From: Bolinopsis microptera
Taxonomy: Eukaryota > Ctenophora > Tentaculata > Lobata > Bolinopsidae
Direction: 5' to 3'
DNA: 64,000 nucleotides
Assembly (NCBI RefSeq): GCF_026151205.1
Contig: NC_087078.1
Location: 6,279,675-6,343,674, forward strand
Shown here: one piece after another, positions 42,690 through 52,840 of the stretch
Layout: every line of letters begins with the position of its first letter
How positions within the stretch are numbered: position 1 is the first letter of the stretch
Notes under the pieces: model-generated
Databases searched by the model: none
What the model saw: only the letters and a program-made list of their open reading frames with translations
Told to the model about the DNA's origin: nothing
Position numbers and translations under genes: made by a program

Positions 42690-43115
42690 AATCATCTCGA
42701 AGTGTTCATTGGTGGTCTGTACAACAATATTAATCGGATAATGCCGGAACGATTGGGTAAGAACGTATGTTTGATCATGGTGAGTTCTCAATCGTGTCAA
42801 AGCGTAACACACCTTGTACAGGGGGGTTTTTAATATTGGTTCCCTTCTATATGGGCATGCATATTGCACAAATAACATACGCTGTGTTACCATCTGTCCC
42901 AGGTAGTTGCACTACCTGGGACAGATGGTAACACAGCGTATGTTATTTGTGCAATATGCATGCCCATATAAGGAGGGAACCAATATTAAAAACCACCCGG
43001 TATATAACTTGATAAAGCGGAAATCCCGCGAAATATCGTTCGAAATAAATATTCGTTTACTTTGTTACGCTTTGACACGATTGAGAACTCACCATGATCA
43101 AACATATGTACAACA
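42690..43115. repeat. Near-perfect palindrome, about 210-bp arms
   Basis: Centre at about 42909 (AGGTAGTTGCACTACCT). Left arm and right arm share ACAGATGGTAACACAGCG, TATGTTATTTGTGCAATATG, GGGAACCAATATTAAAAACC and TTGAGAACTCACCATGATCA with their complements. A 62-bp segment present only in the right arm (about 42998-43060) lengthens that side. Such a palindrome would extrude a cruciform or give a long double-stranded RNA if transcribed. Confidence 0.92.
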
Positions 43116-43329
43116 ACAAACAAAAAACTTTCGAATTTTCTTTAAATTTTGTTCTCGAGCGTCAGTGCAGCGAATAATTTTGAGAATTTCCTTCTAAAAC
43201 GGTTTCAAGCCAATTTTCCGTGATATTGGGCTGATTTCTGCCTCAGTTTCTCCCGGGGGACTTACTGATTTTTGTATCCGAAAGACTCGCACCCACCCTG
43301 TGTCATACAGTAAGTCACTGATCCCCGGC

Positions 43330-44290
43330 CCCCGTTAAAAGGTGCAATTATTTTGTACTAGTATTAAATCATTTTGACTGCACGATTCTATGTTGTTTTT
43401 TAAAAGGAGCTTCAAAGTCATGGTTATCTAGATATATCTAGATATACCATATAAACGTTGGAAGTTTTAAACATAATATTAATAGTGAATTGTAATCTAA
43501 TCCTTTTTCGGCTTGGAAATATCCTGTACGAATCTTGCATATGTTGATTTTTATGAGTTTTGCCACATTAAAAGCCACATTTTTTAATACGGCACAACCA
43601 CTGTTTAGCCGTGATTTTTAAACAAATTTAAGTATTTAGTATTTAACAGATGTATGTGTTAACATAAGAAATGACATGAATCCTGAATATGTTTGTTGCC
43701 GTATATTTTGCCACAGTAAAAGCCGCAATTATTTTACAAAACCACATTTTAGTCTTGATTTTTACATATTGAAGTATTTAGTATTTAACAGTTGCATGTG
43801 TTAACATTAGAAATGGCATGAATCCTGAATATGTTACCTGTCGTGTATTATGCCACATTAAATTTAAGTTAAAAGCAGCAATTATTTTACAAAAACACAT
43901 TTTATTCGTGATTTTACATAGGTATATTGAAGTAGTTAGTATAACAGTTGCATAAAAATGGGATGAAATTTGAAAATCACATACTACAGTATCTTCGAAT
44001 TAAGTAATTAAAGGTCTTTCACATTCATTTGTAGGAAGATGGTGCTTAGAAACGTGCCAACGGAACAGGGCCGATTACTGGTTACAGCACTGTACTCAGT
44101 ACTGTCTACATGTCGACACCTGCATCAATACAGAAGATTTCTTATGGAAGGTGAAACCATGGTTAATTAATCAGTTGAATCTTTATTGCCATATTCAAGC
44201 AAACTTATTCAAGCTAACTTTCAAAGTAAAATGTGTCTTTCAAGTACGGTACACTCTGTATAATTTTAAAGAAGAAAATTAACACGAGGG
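43330..44290. other. AT-rich stretch with diverged tandem duplications
   Basis: A roughly 150-bp unit containing AGTATTTAGTATTTAACAG, TGTGTTAACAT and GAATCCTGAATATGTT is repeated three times between about 43560 and 43950 with increasing divergence. No gene seen. Confidence 0.6.
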
Positions 44291-44319
44291 AGTTTATTGC
44301 TCAACGTTTCAGAAGGAGC

Positions 44320-44505
44320 TGTAGTTTGGGCTGGGAAGAACTCGGACTGCGGCTTGTGCTAGGAGAGGAGCTTGGGCTGGGGCTGGAAAGAGCTCGGGCT
44401 GGGAGGAGCTGGGCTCGGCTCGGGCAGGGGCTGAATTTGGGGCCTGGCCTGGCACTCGGGCTGGCATTCGGGCTGGCGCTCGGGCCTCGGACTAGGTGGT
44501 GGAGC
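44320..44505 (+). repeat. GC-rich CTCGGGCTGG degenerate repeat
   Basis: Irregular repeats of GGGCTGG/CTCGGGCT, strongly purine/C biased and unlike the AT-rich flanks. The Leu/Gly/Ala/Arg frame across it is a by-product. Confidence 0.75.
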
Positions 44506-45105
44506 TACGACAGGTGACTTTTGGGAAAGCCCGGGTTGGACCCCCCCCCCCCCATTTTAGCTGAGTGGGGTATGGTATAAAACAATGTTTTCATGATTTT
44601 ACGATTTTGACCCTGAGATCGGCAAAATGGGCATGGGCATGCCCATTTATGCCACAAAACGTTCCCAGTTTTTGGCAAAACGGGCATTGGCATTGATGGG
44701 CAAAGATGTGCTTGCCCTCCCCCCCCCCCCCAAAAGTTTAAAAGCTAAAGAACTGCATTTAGAACTTTGTATATCTTCAGGAAAAGGTACTAAGATATCC
44801 GAATGTTGCGATTGACGATTTATACTGCCAAGATATCCACAATTCCGTACAACTCTCTACAGCGATGTTTTATAGTCTGTAAACTACGACAGCTGATCCC
44901 GATACTTTTGACACAATATTTGATTATTCTAGTCGAGTGAGAACAAACTAAATCAGTCAAGATGAACTCAGAACTTGCAAGTAACATTCTAGACTCAGGA
45001 AGAAGCGTTTTAGTAACTAAGAAATGGTGTATATTTAACTGTTTATATTAGTTTAATACATATTCAGTTCTTGCAAGCATCGCCCTGTCGGAGATAAACA
45101 TAATC

Positions 45106-45489
45106 TTGTTGCGGTACTCGAGACAGAAACTTTGTTCATGAATTTTGGGCGATTCGCCTTCATCAGATAATTAGCGGAAATTTGTTTTGTAAAGGTTTAA
45201 ACTTTACAAATCTACTTCATCAACACAAATTTGCGCTAGTTATCTGATAAAGGCGGATCGCCGAAAATTCTTGAATCCAGAAAGTTTTTTCGTCTTAAAA
45301 AGTTTCGAGTACAGTCACTTTCGGATTATATCCCGTTTTGGGAGGAAACGGATATTAGTTATCAACGGGATAAAACCCGAAAGGGGATATAATCAGAATC
45401 AAAATGCTAGTACTTTATTGTGTCAGGTAGGAAACTGATATGCCAATAAAGTGGGATATAATCCGAAAGTGACTGTAGTACCACAACAA
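45106..45489. mobile_element. Foldback MITE interrupted by a second MITE
   Basis: Ends TTGTTGCGGTACTCGAGAC and the complement of it at GTTTCGAG (45303) plus TACCACAACAA (45479-45489) match only if the inner element is removed. The stem contains GGCGATTCGCCTTCATCAG / CTGATAAAGGCGGATCGCC and TAATTAGCG / CGCTAGTTA. Confidence 0.8.
45310..45477. mobile_element. Inner MITE, TACAGTCACTTTCGG ends
   Basis: TACAGTCACTTTCGGATTAT and ATAATCCGAAAGTGACTGTA are perfect 20-bp inverted repeats, and GGGATA(T)AA motifs recur inside. TA ends fit a Tc1/mariner-related MITE. It sits exactly in the right end of the outer foldback. Confidence 0.85.
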
Positions 45490-46475
45490 TATTATACATA
45501 TGATTATAGTATTAAGGATTTGTAAATAAATTTGTTGAATAATTAAACGATTCTAGAATTCAGATGTTAATCTACAAACTAAAATGATCTGAAATTCATT
45601 TTAAGGTGTTTTACAGTATAGCTAACTTTGAGAGTAACTTTCGATTTATTTCGAGCTATATTTTGTATTTTATACAGAACTATGTTTGTGCGTTTTCAAA
45701 GAAATCATTTTTACTTGTTATGTCTCTAAAGCACTAAAATACGGCGGTAGCGATCGTTAACATGTTGTGAACGCCAAGAGGGGGGCCTGGTATTGTCATA
45801 ACGTGTATACATTTCCTCTATAAAATGTCTAAATTTGCTTATGTTCGGGACTCGGGAGGGAAGGATTTATGTATTTAGAATAGACAGAGATACGCTTACG
45901 TAACATGTTAACGGCCCCTTGCCGGGTGATACACTTTGTTCGGGCCAGTTTCTGGTTTCGGACAAATTTGATATTATCTTACATCGGAAATATAAGAAAA
46001 TTCTCAAAAACATGTAATATTTTACGTACACGCTGGTAGTAAACCTAATTGAATTGAAACTATTCAAAGAATAGTACAGCAATGCTGCGATACATACCTC
46101 TAAAACCTTTAAAATATAAGACAAAACTCCAGCTAAAGCTCCTGCGTACCAACCTAAATGAGGGGAACTTGCAAAACCCTTCCCATGGTTGATCCCGGAA
46201 TGATACCACCGCCTATTTGAAAATATCTGAATGAGCTCTTAGACAACAGGGGAAGTAGCCGTTACAATAGACTTTGAAAATTCTATACTTGACGGGCCTA
46301 ATCAGCACGAGTCTTAGTTTAATAAAATAACATTAGGAATAAAAATTGTCTACATCGGCGACAGTGTACATTCTGCCACTATCGGCCTCTAATGCATGAA
46401 GCATATGGTGAGGTTTGGCTGTCATCTATTGGCAAATATTGTCGAGCCGCGAACTCCATACGCAAATTTAATAGG
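45490..46475. other. Non-coding stretch
   Basis: No supported gene, repeat or RNA recognised. Confidence 0.3.
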
Positions 46476-46479
46476 TGAC

Positions 46480-46961
46480 TGCGCGCGTATCACGTACGTT
46501 TTTAGTGGCCCTTTTCGTACACGAGTCGTACGAGGAGGGCCACTAAAAAATATACGTTTTACAAAAAATGTACGTTTTACAAAAAAGTACTTTTTTTTAA
46601 AAAGTATGTTTTTTTATAAATGCTATATTTTTATATTTTATATATTTTGTATATTTCATATATTTTGTATATTTTATATATTTTGTATATTTTATATATT
46701 TTATATATTTTGTATATTTTATATATTTTATATATTTTGTATATTTTATATATTTTATATATTTTATATATTTTGTATATTTTATATATTTTGTATATTT
46801 TATATATTTTGTATATTTTATATATTTTATATATTTTATATATTTTCTATATTTTATATATTTTCTATATTTTCTATATTTTCTATATATTTCATACTAA
46901 AAAATGTATATTTTTTCGAAAGTGCTATATTTTTTATTAGTGGCCCTCCTCGTACACCGTA
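46480..46961. mobile_element. AT-rich MITE-like element, copy 2 (inverted)
   Basis: Reverse-orientation copy of 39811-40257, from TGCGCGCGTATCACG to CGTACACCGTA. The TATATTTTGTATATTTTA array is longer here (more units), with matching C-to-G variant spacing at its distal end (TATTTTCTA units). Flanks differ, confirming independent insertion or one large inverted duplication with only the elements conserved. Confidence 0.85.
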
Positions 46962-46964
46962 GTT

Positions 46965-47630
46965 AGATATCTATGATAATTTTAGCGCCGGCGAACCTCA
47001 TGGTTAATGGTGTGGCCTTGAGAGTTCACTCAAAACGTTCCGCGCCCGCGGACAAGTCAACATTTGTGGTTTTCAGAATCCAGATATTAAGCCATCTTGA
47101 TAAGTCTATATAAATATCAAAACTCTTCTTATCAACAGTCAGAGTATAATTAAGGCGCACCTTCATATAATTAACGGGTGATACTCTTAAAATAGTTGTT
47201 CCATATATTGGAGTCCAACTCGGCGCGCGTCCTGGTAGGTTGTAAACCTACAGCTTCATAAGCTTAAATTATTTATTTATTGAGGCAGCCCGCAGCCAAC
47301 CAACGTGCAGCAGCTTTATCATTTATTTTGATGGTACATGATTTGATTTTTAATATTTTAATAAATACCAAAATTTAAAATTTGTTATTTACTTGCTTTC
47401 TATTTATTACGTTTCGGCCCTTTAATAAAAATCTTTGTTTTAGAAAAAATAAGTTTAAGCCTTATAAATATTTTTCAAGTTAGGATCTTTGTATTTTACT
47501 AATCATGATTGATGATTTGGCTCGGCGCGCGCTACTTCATAGCATTTGATATCGGACAGAAAGCGGCGCGCGCTACTTCGAAGAAATTTAGACGAGTAAC
47601 ATCGGCCGTCAATGTATTTTATTAAATTAT
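46965..47630. other. AT-rich stretch with CGGCGCGCG islands
   Basis: CGGCGCGCG occurs at about 47221, 47523 and 47563, the last two in CGGCGCGCGCTACTTC repeats. No gene. Confidence 0.4.
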
Positions 47631-47634
47631 TTTG

Positions 47635-47945
47635 TCAAATATGAACAGTTCGGTTAATTGACGAAGCAACGTCAATTTTTCCAGATTGTCGCTTTACGAA
47701 TGAACTATGTCGATCTTGATTGACGATGTCAATCCTTCGCATCTCGCCGATCTGCCGATGGTTGCGAGGAGCATTATTTGATGCGCGCGCGACCCAGTAG
47801 TGCATCGCGCTACAATGTCGATCATGCAAAGTAAAAGTGATAATTTGCTCGGCGCGTCGAAGTGGCGAAGTCCTCCAACGCATTTTGCCGATCTAACGAA
47901 GTCGTGGTTGCAAAAAGAATTATTGAATGCACGCCAGTAACGCAT
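47635..47945 (-). repeat. Dispersed repeat, minus-strand copy (pair with 51715-51850)
   Basis: Two diverged tandem units (CATCTCGCCGATCTGCCGA... and CATTTTGCCGATCTAACGA...). On the minus strand conceptual reading gives GGLRHFDAPSKL and EGLTSSIK, matching GGLRRFDEPSRKL and EGLTSSIK on the plus strand at 51720-51840. A shared element, not a demonstrated gene. Confidence 0.6.
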
Positions 47946-48216
47946 ATATAAAGCCTAGCTACAAACATTTAGGTAAATTTAAATATAATCTTTTAATACA
48001 TGTTTTTTAAATGCATTATGACAGTACGCTTATGCCCATATTTCGGCAAACTCATACATTTTTGAAAAATTTCAGTCCGTAATATAAAGTTAACTTATCA
48101 ATATTTTGATGAAAACAAACTCGATCTAAAAGTTATACTTAAACTCAACATTCTCGGCAATTGACATTTCAATATAACTGCAACTGCTCAAATTTCAAAG
48201 TAAAGGTCAGTGCATA

Positions 48217-48542
48217 CAGTGGCGTAACTTTGCCTGTTGGCGCCCCCCGCTCAGTGACGAAAAGCGCCCCCCTAAAATTTTTTGTGTCCCTAAAAAAAAA
48301 AAAAAAGGTCGGGTACTTTTTTTCTCGCCCCCCCCCCCCTAAGGCTTTTTGCGCCCCCCTGAAGCAAAACAGGGTACCCCAAATATTTTTTTCGCGTCGA
48401 CCGAACGCTAAATTGGACAGGGAAATACACAAACAAGACGTTTTTTCAGTGAAAGGGCCTAAAATTCAGGAAATTGCGCCCCCCCTTATACGGCGCCCCC
48501 CCCCGCACAGCGGGGTCTGCGGGGCCCTAAGTTACGCCACTG
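48217..48542. mobile_element. hAT-type MITE, C-rich
   Basis: CAGTGGCGTAACTT and AAGTTACGCCACTG are perfect 14-bp inverted ends; the octamer AGTGCATA flanks both (48209-48216; 48543-48550). Classic hAT signature. Interior contains GCGCCCCCC repeats and an A14 run. Confidence 0.93.
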
Positions 48543-48550
48543 AGTGCATA

Positions 48551-49179
48551 TATATTATGTTTAATTGTAAATTCTATCTGGTGGATTCGTGTAGTGTTTT
48601 TGAGTCTCATGATTTGATAGTTCTTTTATTCAAATTTCTGATTGTTTCTGAATAGACTCAGTGATGACAGATTCTAATGGAAATAAATAGCTGAATAACG
48701 TATCGACATTTTTACGTCATACTCATATTCTGAAATAGTATTAATTCAATTATAACGATCAATATTCACATTAAAAATTTGACTTATTACATATAATAAG
48801 TCAAATAACAGTAATAAGTAAATATTATTTATTAACTTATTACATATTTGTGCTCTGCTTTAGCATCACTTGACTATTAAAGTTCAGGCCATGACCTTAT
48901 AGTCAGCCAATTGGCCATTGCTATATTATGTGTATATTGTTTGAATATTCTTTTCATTAAAAATTTGACGACGAAATTTATTTCAAACAAAATATATAAC
49001 TGTAAAATAGTTATCAACCGTAAATAGTTTTTAACGAAATCGGAGCAAATATGAACATAAAACTGACAAAACTTATCAAATAGGGCTCATCTGAAAATTA
49101 ACGAATAGCGTGACGTTATACAGGAGATAAAAGATTAAAAGAGATAAAAGAATTAAACGAGAATATTACTATTTACACG
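48551..49179. other. AT-rich non-coding stretch
   Basis: Tandem TTATTACATAT/ATAATAAGTCAAAT elements at about 48780-48855; otherwise nothing recognised. Confidence 0.35.
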
Positions 49180-51384
49180 TCACTCAACTAAAAACTGTGT
49201 TAGATTGTTCAACTCTGTTTTATCGTTGAGTGTTGGTTTATTTTCAACTAAAAATCGGGCTTCTTTAATCTTTCTGTTGATGAGTGATGTTCCTCTATCT
49301 ACGATTTGAAGTTTAAGTTTTGGGGGGCCTTTGTGCTGAGGGTGACTTTCCCTGTAGTGCTTTGCTAGTGGCTTATCTTCGTAAGATTTTGCTGTTGGAT
49401 TTGCCGCACTACGGTAATGCTCGTCGAACCTGCACTTGATCGGTCTGTATGTTTCCCCACCATAGTTCTCGGTACAATTGTCTACTTCGCAAGTGATGTG
49501 GTAGACGGTATTAGTTGTGGTGCATTCTCCATCGGTTAAAGCTGCGCATGTTCTGCAGTTTGATGTTGTACAGGATTTCTTGTCAAGGGGTCTGGAGTCT
49601 GTAAGGAGATCCTTCAGTTTCCGTCCAGGTTTCTCGACAATTTTGATGTGGAGTCCACTACGTCTGACAGCATCTCTGTATTTGCGACTAGTAGCTTCGT
49701 TAACATAGGGTAGTTTGAGAATCGCTCCGTCTTGGTCTTTGTTCTGTACTTTCTGATTAATTCTCTTTCTACGTTTTCTCTTGTTCTTTATGGTTTCTAA
49801 GACTCAATCAGTGTAGCCGTTGTTGATGAGAAGTTTATCTATCATCTTTTCTGAGTACTTCTCGTTTTCTCTGTTGTTAGAGACTGCCTCTGCGGTGTTG
49901 TACATACTCTCAACAGTAGCATTCTTTGTACGTGTTGTATGATGAGAGTTGTAGTGGAGGGTGAGTGGCTTTTTCTGTGGTTTTCTGTAGAGTCTAGAAT
50001 GTACTATTCCATCTGAGTCGATCTTTATTTCCGTGTTGAGGAAGGGAACAAAGTCGTTCTGATTGTCAGGGTAGTCTACAGTTAGTTTGATAAGTTTGTC
50101 AAAAAAATACAGAGAAAAAGCAAACATTTGATTTTTGTTTCGGCGACTGAATTGTTGATGGGCCGGCAAATATTTGTTGTCGAGTAGTGTTGAATACTCA
50201 TATTAACATGATTATTGATTTAATTTAGGAATTGTATATAACTATCTTTGACCAAGTTTAATTGTTAATGAGAATGCACCCCAGCACTGGGCGCGCGCGG
50301 CGGCTTTGATGTTAGCGGCTATAAGCTTGAAGCTAGGCAGCTGCAGAAAAGGCGCCGCGCGCGTTCACAGTTCAGCGTACGGCTTTTCGTTTTTGATTTT
50401 ACAAATGACAAAGCAACTTTTAATGATTATTAATGGATTTATCGGATATTTATAATTCAATATGTATTGATTCTTCTGTGGAAAATAAAAATTGTATTTT
50501 ACTTAAAATTGTATTTTACTTTGTCAGGATCTTGTTGTTCGATGAGGTTGCACAGTTGCTGAGCTTTTCGTCTGTTGGTGGTGGCTCCGTTTAGATCGTC
50601 GTAAAACCTGCTGTAGGTGGGCAGTGTTATCCTCAGGTCTACGTAGACTGAAAGTTTTTCCAGTTTCCACATTTTGACAGTAGCTAGTATAGGTGCAGGG
50701 TTGGTTCCCATGAACAATCCAAGAAGCTGTAGGTAGACTTGATTGTTGTAGACAAAATATGACTTTCCTAGGATTGTCTCTAGTAGTTCTTGTAAATCAG
50801 AGAGATGGAGACCGTATGTACTGATTGACTGTCTATTTTCTTTGGCAAATTCCATGACATCTTCTATTGCTGTTAGTACGTTGATATTGGTGTATAAAGC
50901 TTCGACGTCTGCTGTAAAGAAAGTAAGACTCTTCAGATCATTTGGTGTGATGTTTCTAATCCTTCGAAGAAAATCGTGAGTGTTTTTCAAATGAGAAGGT
51001 ACTAGATTCATCAGAGGAGATAGGATGTGACAGACGAACCAAAGGATTTTGTGGAAAGGGGAGTTGCAGCCTGAAACAATAGGTCTAGTTTTCATTGTGT
51101 CAGGGTTAAGAGTCTTGATCTCATCACTTGTGTACTTGTGGGTTTTAAGCATCACTCTTGCAGTAGCGAGGGTGGTGTGATGGCTCATTAACAGGTTAGT
51201 AACATCTTGAGGGAGATTACGACTCTTGGCAATGTTCTTGAATGTTGAGTTAACATCGTCTTCTAGAGTTTTAGTTAACTTGTTTATGTACTTTTGTTTG
51301 CCCAGTTTATCCTGTGGTATGTCGATCTTCTTGTAGACGTTTCCATTGTTGAGGTGAGTTGTAGTTGTCCTGTTCTATTGCATA
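49180..51384 (-). pseudogene. Penelope-like retroelement (RT plus GIY-YIG endonuclease), broken
   Basis: Minus-strand coding, 5' truncated at about 51384. N-terminal part has KTRPIVSGCNSP and the RT palm blocks FFTADVEALYTNI, GTNPAPILA and YSRFYDDLNGA (the Y-x-D-D-type catalytic motif). After the insertion come VPFLNTEIKID, HSRLYRKPQKKP, a stop at 49804-49806, then SCTTSNCRTCAALTDGEC (the Cys-rich linker) and VYHITCEV...YGGETYRPIKCRFDEHY, the GIY-YIG endonuclease of Penelope-like elements (canonical YIGET here YGGET). The product ends at 49180. One insertion and one nonsense codon are the only clear lesions, so inactivation is recent. Confidence 0.88.
50102..50519. mobile_element. 418-bp insertion inside the Penelope-like element
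   Basis: TTTGTCA occurs on both sides (50095-50101 and 50520-50526) as a 7-bp target duplication. Removing the insert plus one duplicate (425 bp) brings the two reverse-transcriptase frames back into phase, joining the catalytic Asp-Asp segment to the downstream PFLNTE block. The insert has no coding, a GC-rich middle (GGCGCGCGCGGCGGC, GGCGCCGCGCGCG) and TTGTATTTTACT repeated at one end. Class unknown. Confidence 0.85.
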
Positions 51385-51700
51385 TTTGTTATTGCGCGAG
51401 CAATTTTTAATCGTGCGCACTGAAAATCGAGTCTAATTACTATAAATCCATTTTCTCCAACATTCTTTGAGCAATTTTTAGTCGATTTTGAAAATCTTGG
51501 ACTTCATTCTTTGACGATTTTTCGTTTCTATACAAAAATATGTAGTTCATGTTGTAGAGAATTTTGACTGAAAATTTTGATACCATTATTGCCATATTTC
51601 GAAGATTTTGACTTAGTTCCTTTTCTGAAAAAATAGCAGTATTACAATTATAGGCAAGAAAAAGATCCCTGAGGGAAGAAACCTATCGCATCTGCTAATC
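51385..51700. other. AT-rich stretch, GATTTTGAAA-like repeats
   Basis: Several diverged copies of AATTTTGACT/ATTTTCGAAGATTTTGAC type words; no gene. Confidence 0.35.
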
Positions 51701-51714
51701 TCAAAATACTTTTG

Positions 51715-51850
51715 CTGTATATAGACTTTGGAGGACTTCGACGCTTTGACGAGCCTAGTCGCAAACTAGCATTCTTGCTTCGCAGAGCAGAGCAACGATC
51801 TTATCTGGAAGGGTTGACATCGTCAATCAAATATAGACTATACACAATAC
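51715..51850 (+). repeat. Dispersed repeat, plus-strand copy
   Basis: Partner of 47635-47945 in opposite orientation; see that entry. Confidence 0.55.
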
Positions 51851-52029
51851 AAGATACAAGGGCAGGTCTCTCCCACAAGTTGGTATGGCCTGAGGTGCTT
51901 ATCTCCTTTTCAGTAACCCTAAGCCACTTTGTGCCGAGGCACTATACTAGCTGTATGGGGGTTAGTCCTTCGAGCCAGAGAGTGTGTATCACCAGCCGAA
52001 GCTGCACCAAATCACAGCTTGATAACTGT

Positions 52030-52110
52030 CCGACTTGCATCCGACCAGACTTGAACCCGGGCCTTCTGCTTGGGAGGCGATCGTGTTACCACTACACGTG
52101 TTTCAACTAC
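52030..52110 (-). tRNA. Degenerate tRNA-Gly-like sequence (tRNA-derived SINE head)
   Basis: On the minus strand: GTGTAGTGGTAACAC (A-box/D-arm-like), CGCCTCCCAAGCAG (anticodon-loop-like with CCC) and CCCGGGTTCAAGTC (B-box and T-loop). The acceptor and anticodon stems do not pair well, so this is not a functional tRNA but fits a tRNA-derived SINE or pseudogene. Internal polymerase III promoter boxes are recognisable. Confidence 0.45.
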
Positions 52111-52840
52111 AGAAAGAGGCATTATTTTTCGTCCCAGTAAACTAATTAGTCTAGAAACAGGCCAACTCGAGCACATACAATTGACTGCAGGGAGCTGTTT
52201 AGTCATGAAGCCCCCAAACACAGCTAGGCTTGTCTACACCTGAATCGTGTTACCCCTTGGTCAAGCCATTTGCCATTAGGTGTCAGTCACATATTACCAA
52301 ATCACTTTTTATTCTGGACCCTGTCTTGAAACCGGTTCTAACTTGGAAAGAAAAGACTCCTCAGATTCTTTTGTGTTGTTAACAAAATCTTGGGATGGAA
52401 TATCAGTAGTGAAGATCTCTTTGGCAGGATAGGGGCTAGTTTGGTTTATTATATCTGAACTGATCAAACTGAGGTTTAGTCTGGCAGGTTCAGTTCAATG
52501 CCACCCATATACAAAGGCTGCAAATTGTGGGTGAGGAATGTCACACCTAAATATGCAGAACATTAAATAGTCCCCATCATGCAGAAGAGAGTGCTTTATG
52601 GTAACCACCTTGTTGCAAATTCTGTTTTTCAAGTCGAGCTTATGAAATTCACACCCAGCTTAATTTATCAACATTACTTTATTTCAGCCTGAAGATTCTT
52701 GATCGTCCAACTTGTACAAATTTATCACAGCTCGACAGCTGTCCAAAGTTAATAGGAATTGAATTGTTTCATATGTACATTTCTAAATTTTCTTGTGTCC
52801 TGTAATCTAATCAGATTTTTGCAGAGTTTAGTGTAACAAA

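Larger units (their letters stand above)
41336..43326. mobile_element. Large composite foldback element
   Basis: The ends are inverted repeats: GGGGATCAGGGACTAACTG at 41336 and CAGTAAGTCACTGATCCCC ending 43326. Inside, 41500-41800 and 42290-42560 form long arms (shared TGGTGCAGCGTTTTA / TAAAACGCTGCACCA, GGGCAAATACCTAA / TTAGGTATTTGCCC, TTTCTCAGTATTGGGCTAAA and complement). A MITE (41827-42257) sits in their loop, and a second palindrome lies at 42690-43115. No clear target duplication at the outermost ends, so the outer limits are tentative. Confidence 0.7.

Noticed and set aside
44233..44517. Leu/Gly/Arg-rich ORF
   Set aside because: Translation of a degenerate CTCGGGCTGG repeat.
48161..48655. 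164-codon ORF
   Set aside because: Runs through both ends of the hAT MITE and its C-rich interior; not a gene.
52030..52110. Functional tRNA-Gly gene
   Set aside because: B-box is good but acceptor and anticodon stems do not pair; more likely a SINE or pseudogene.
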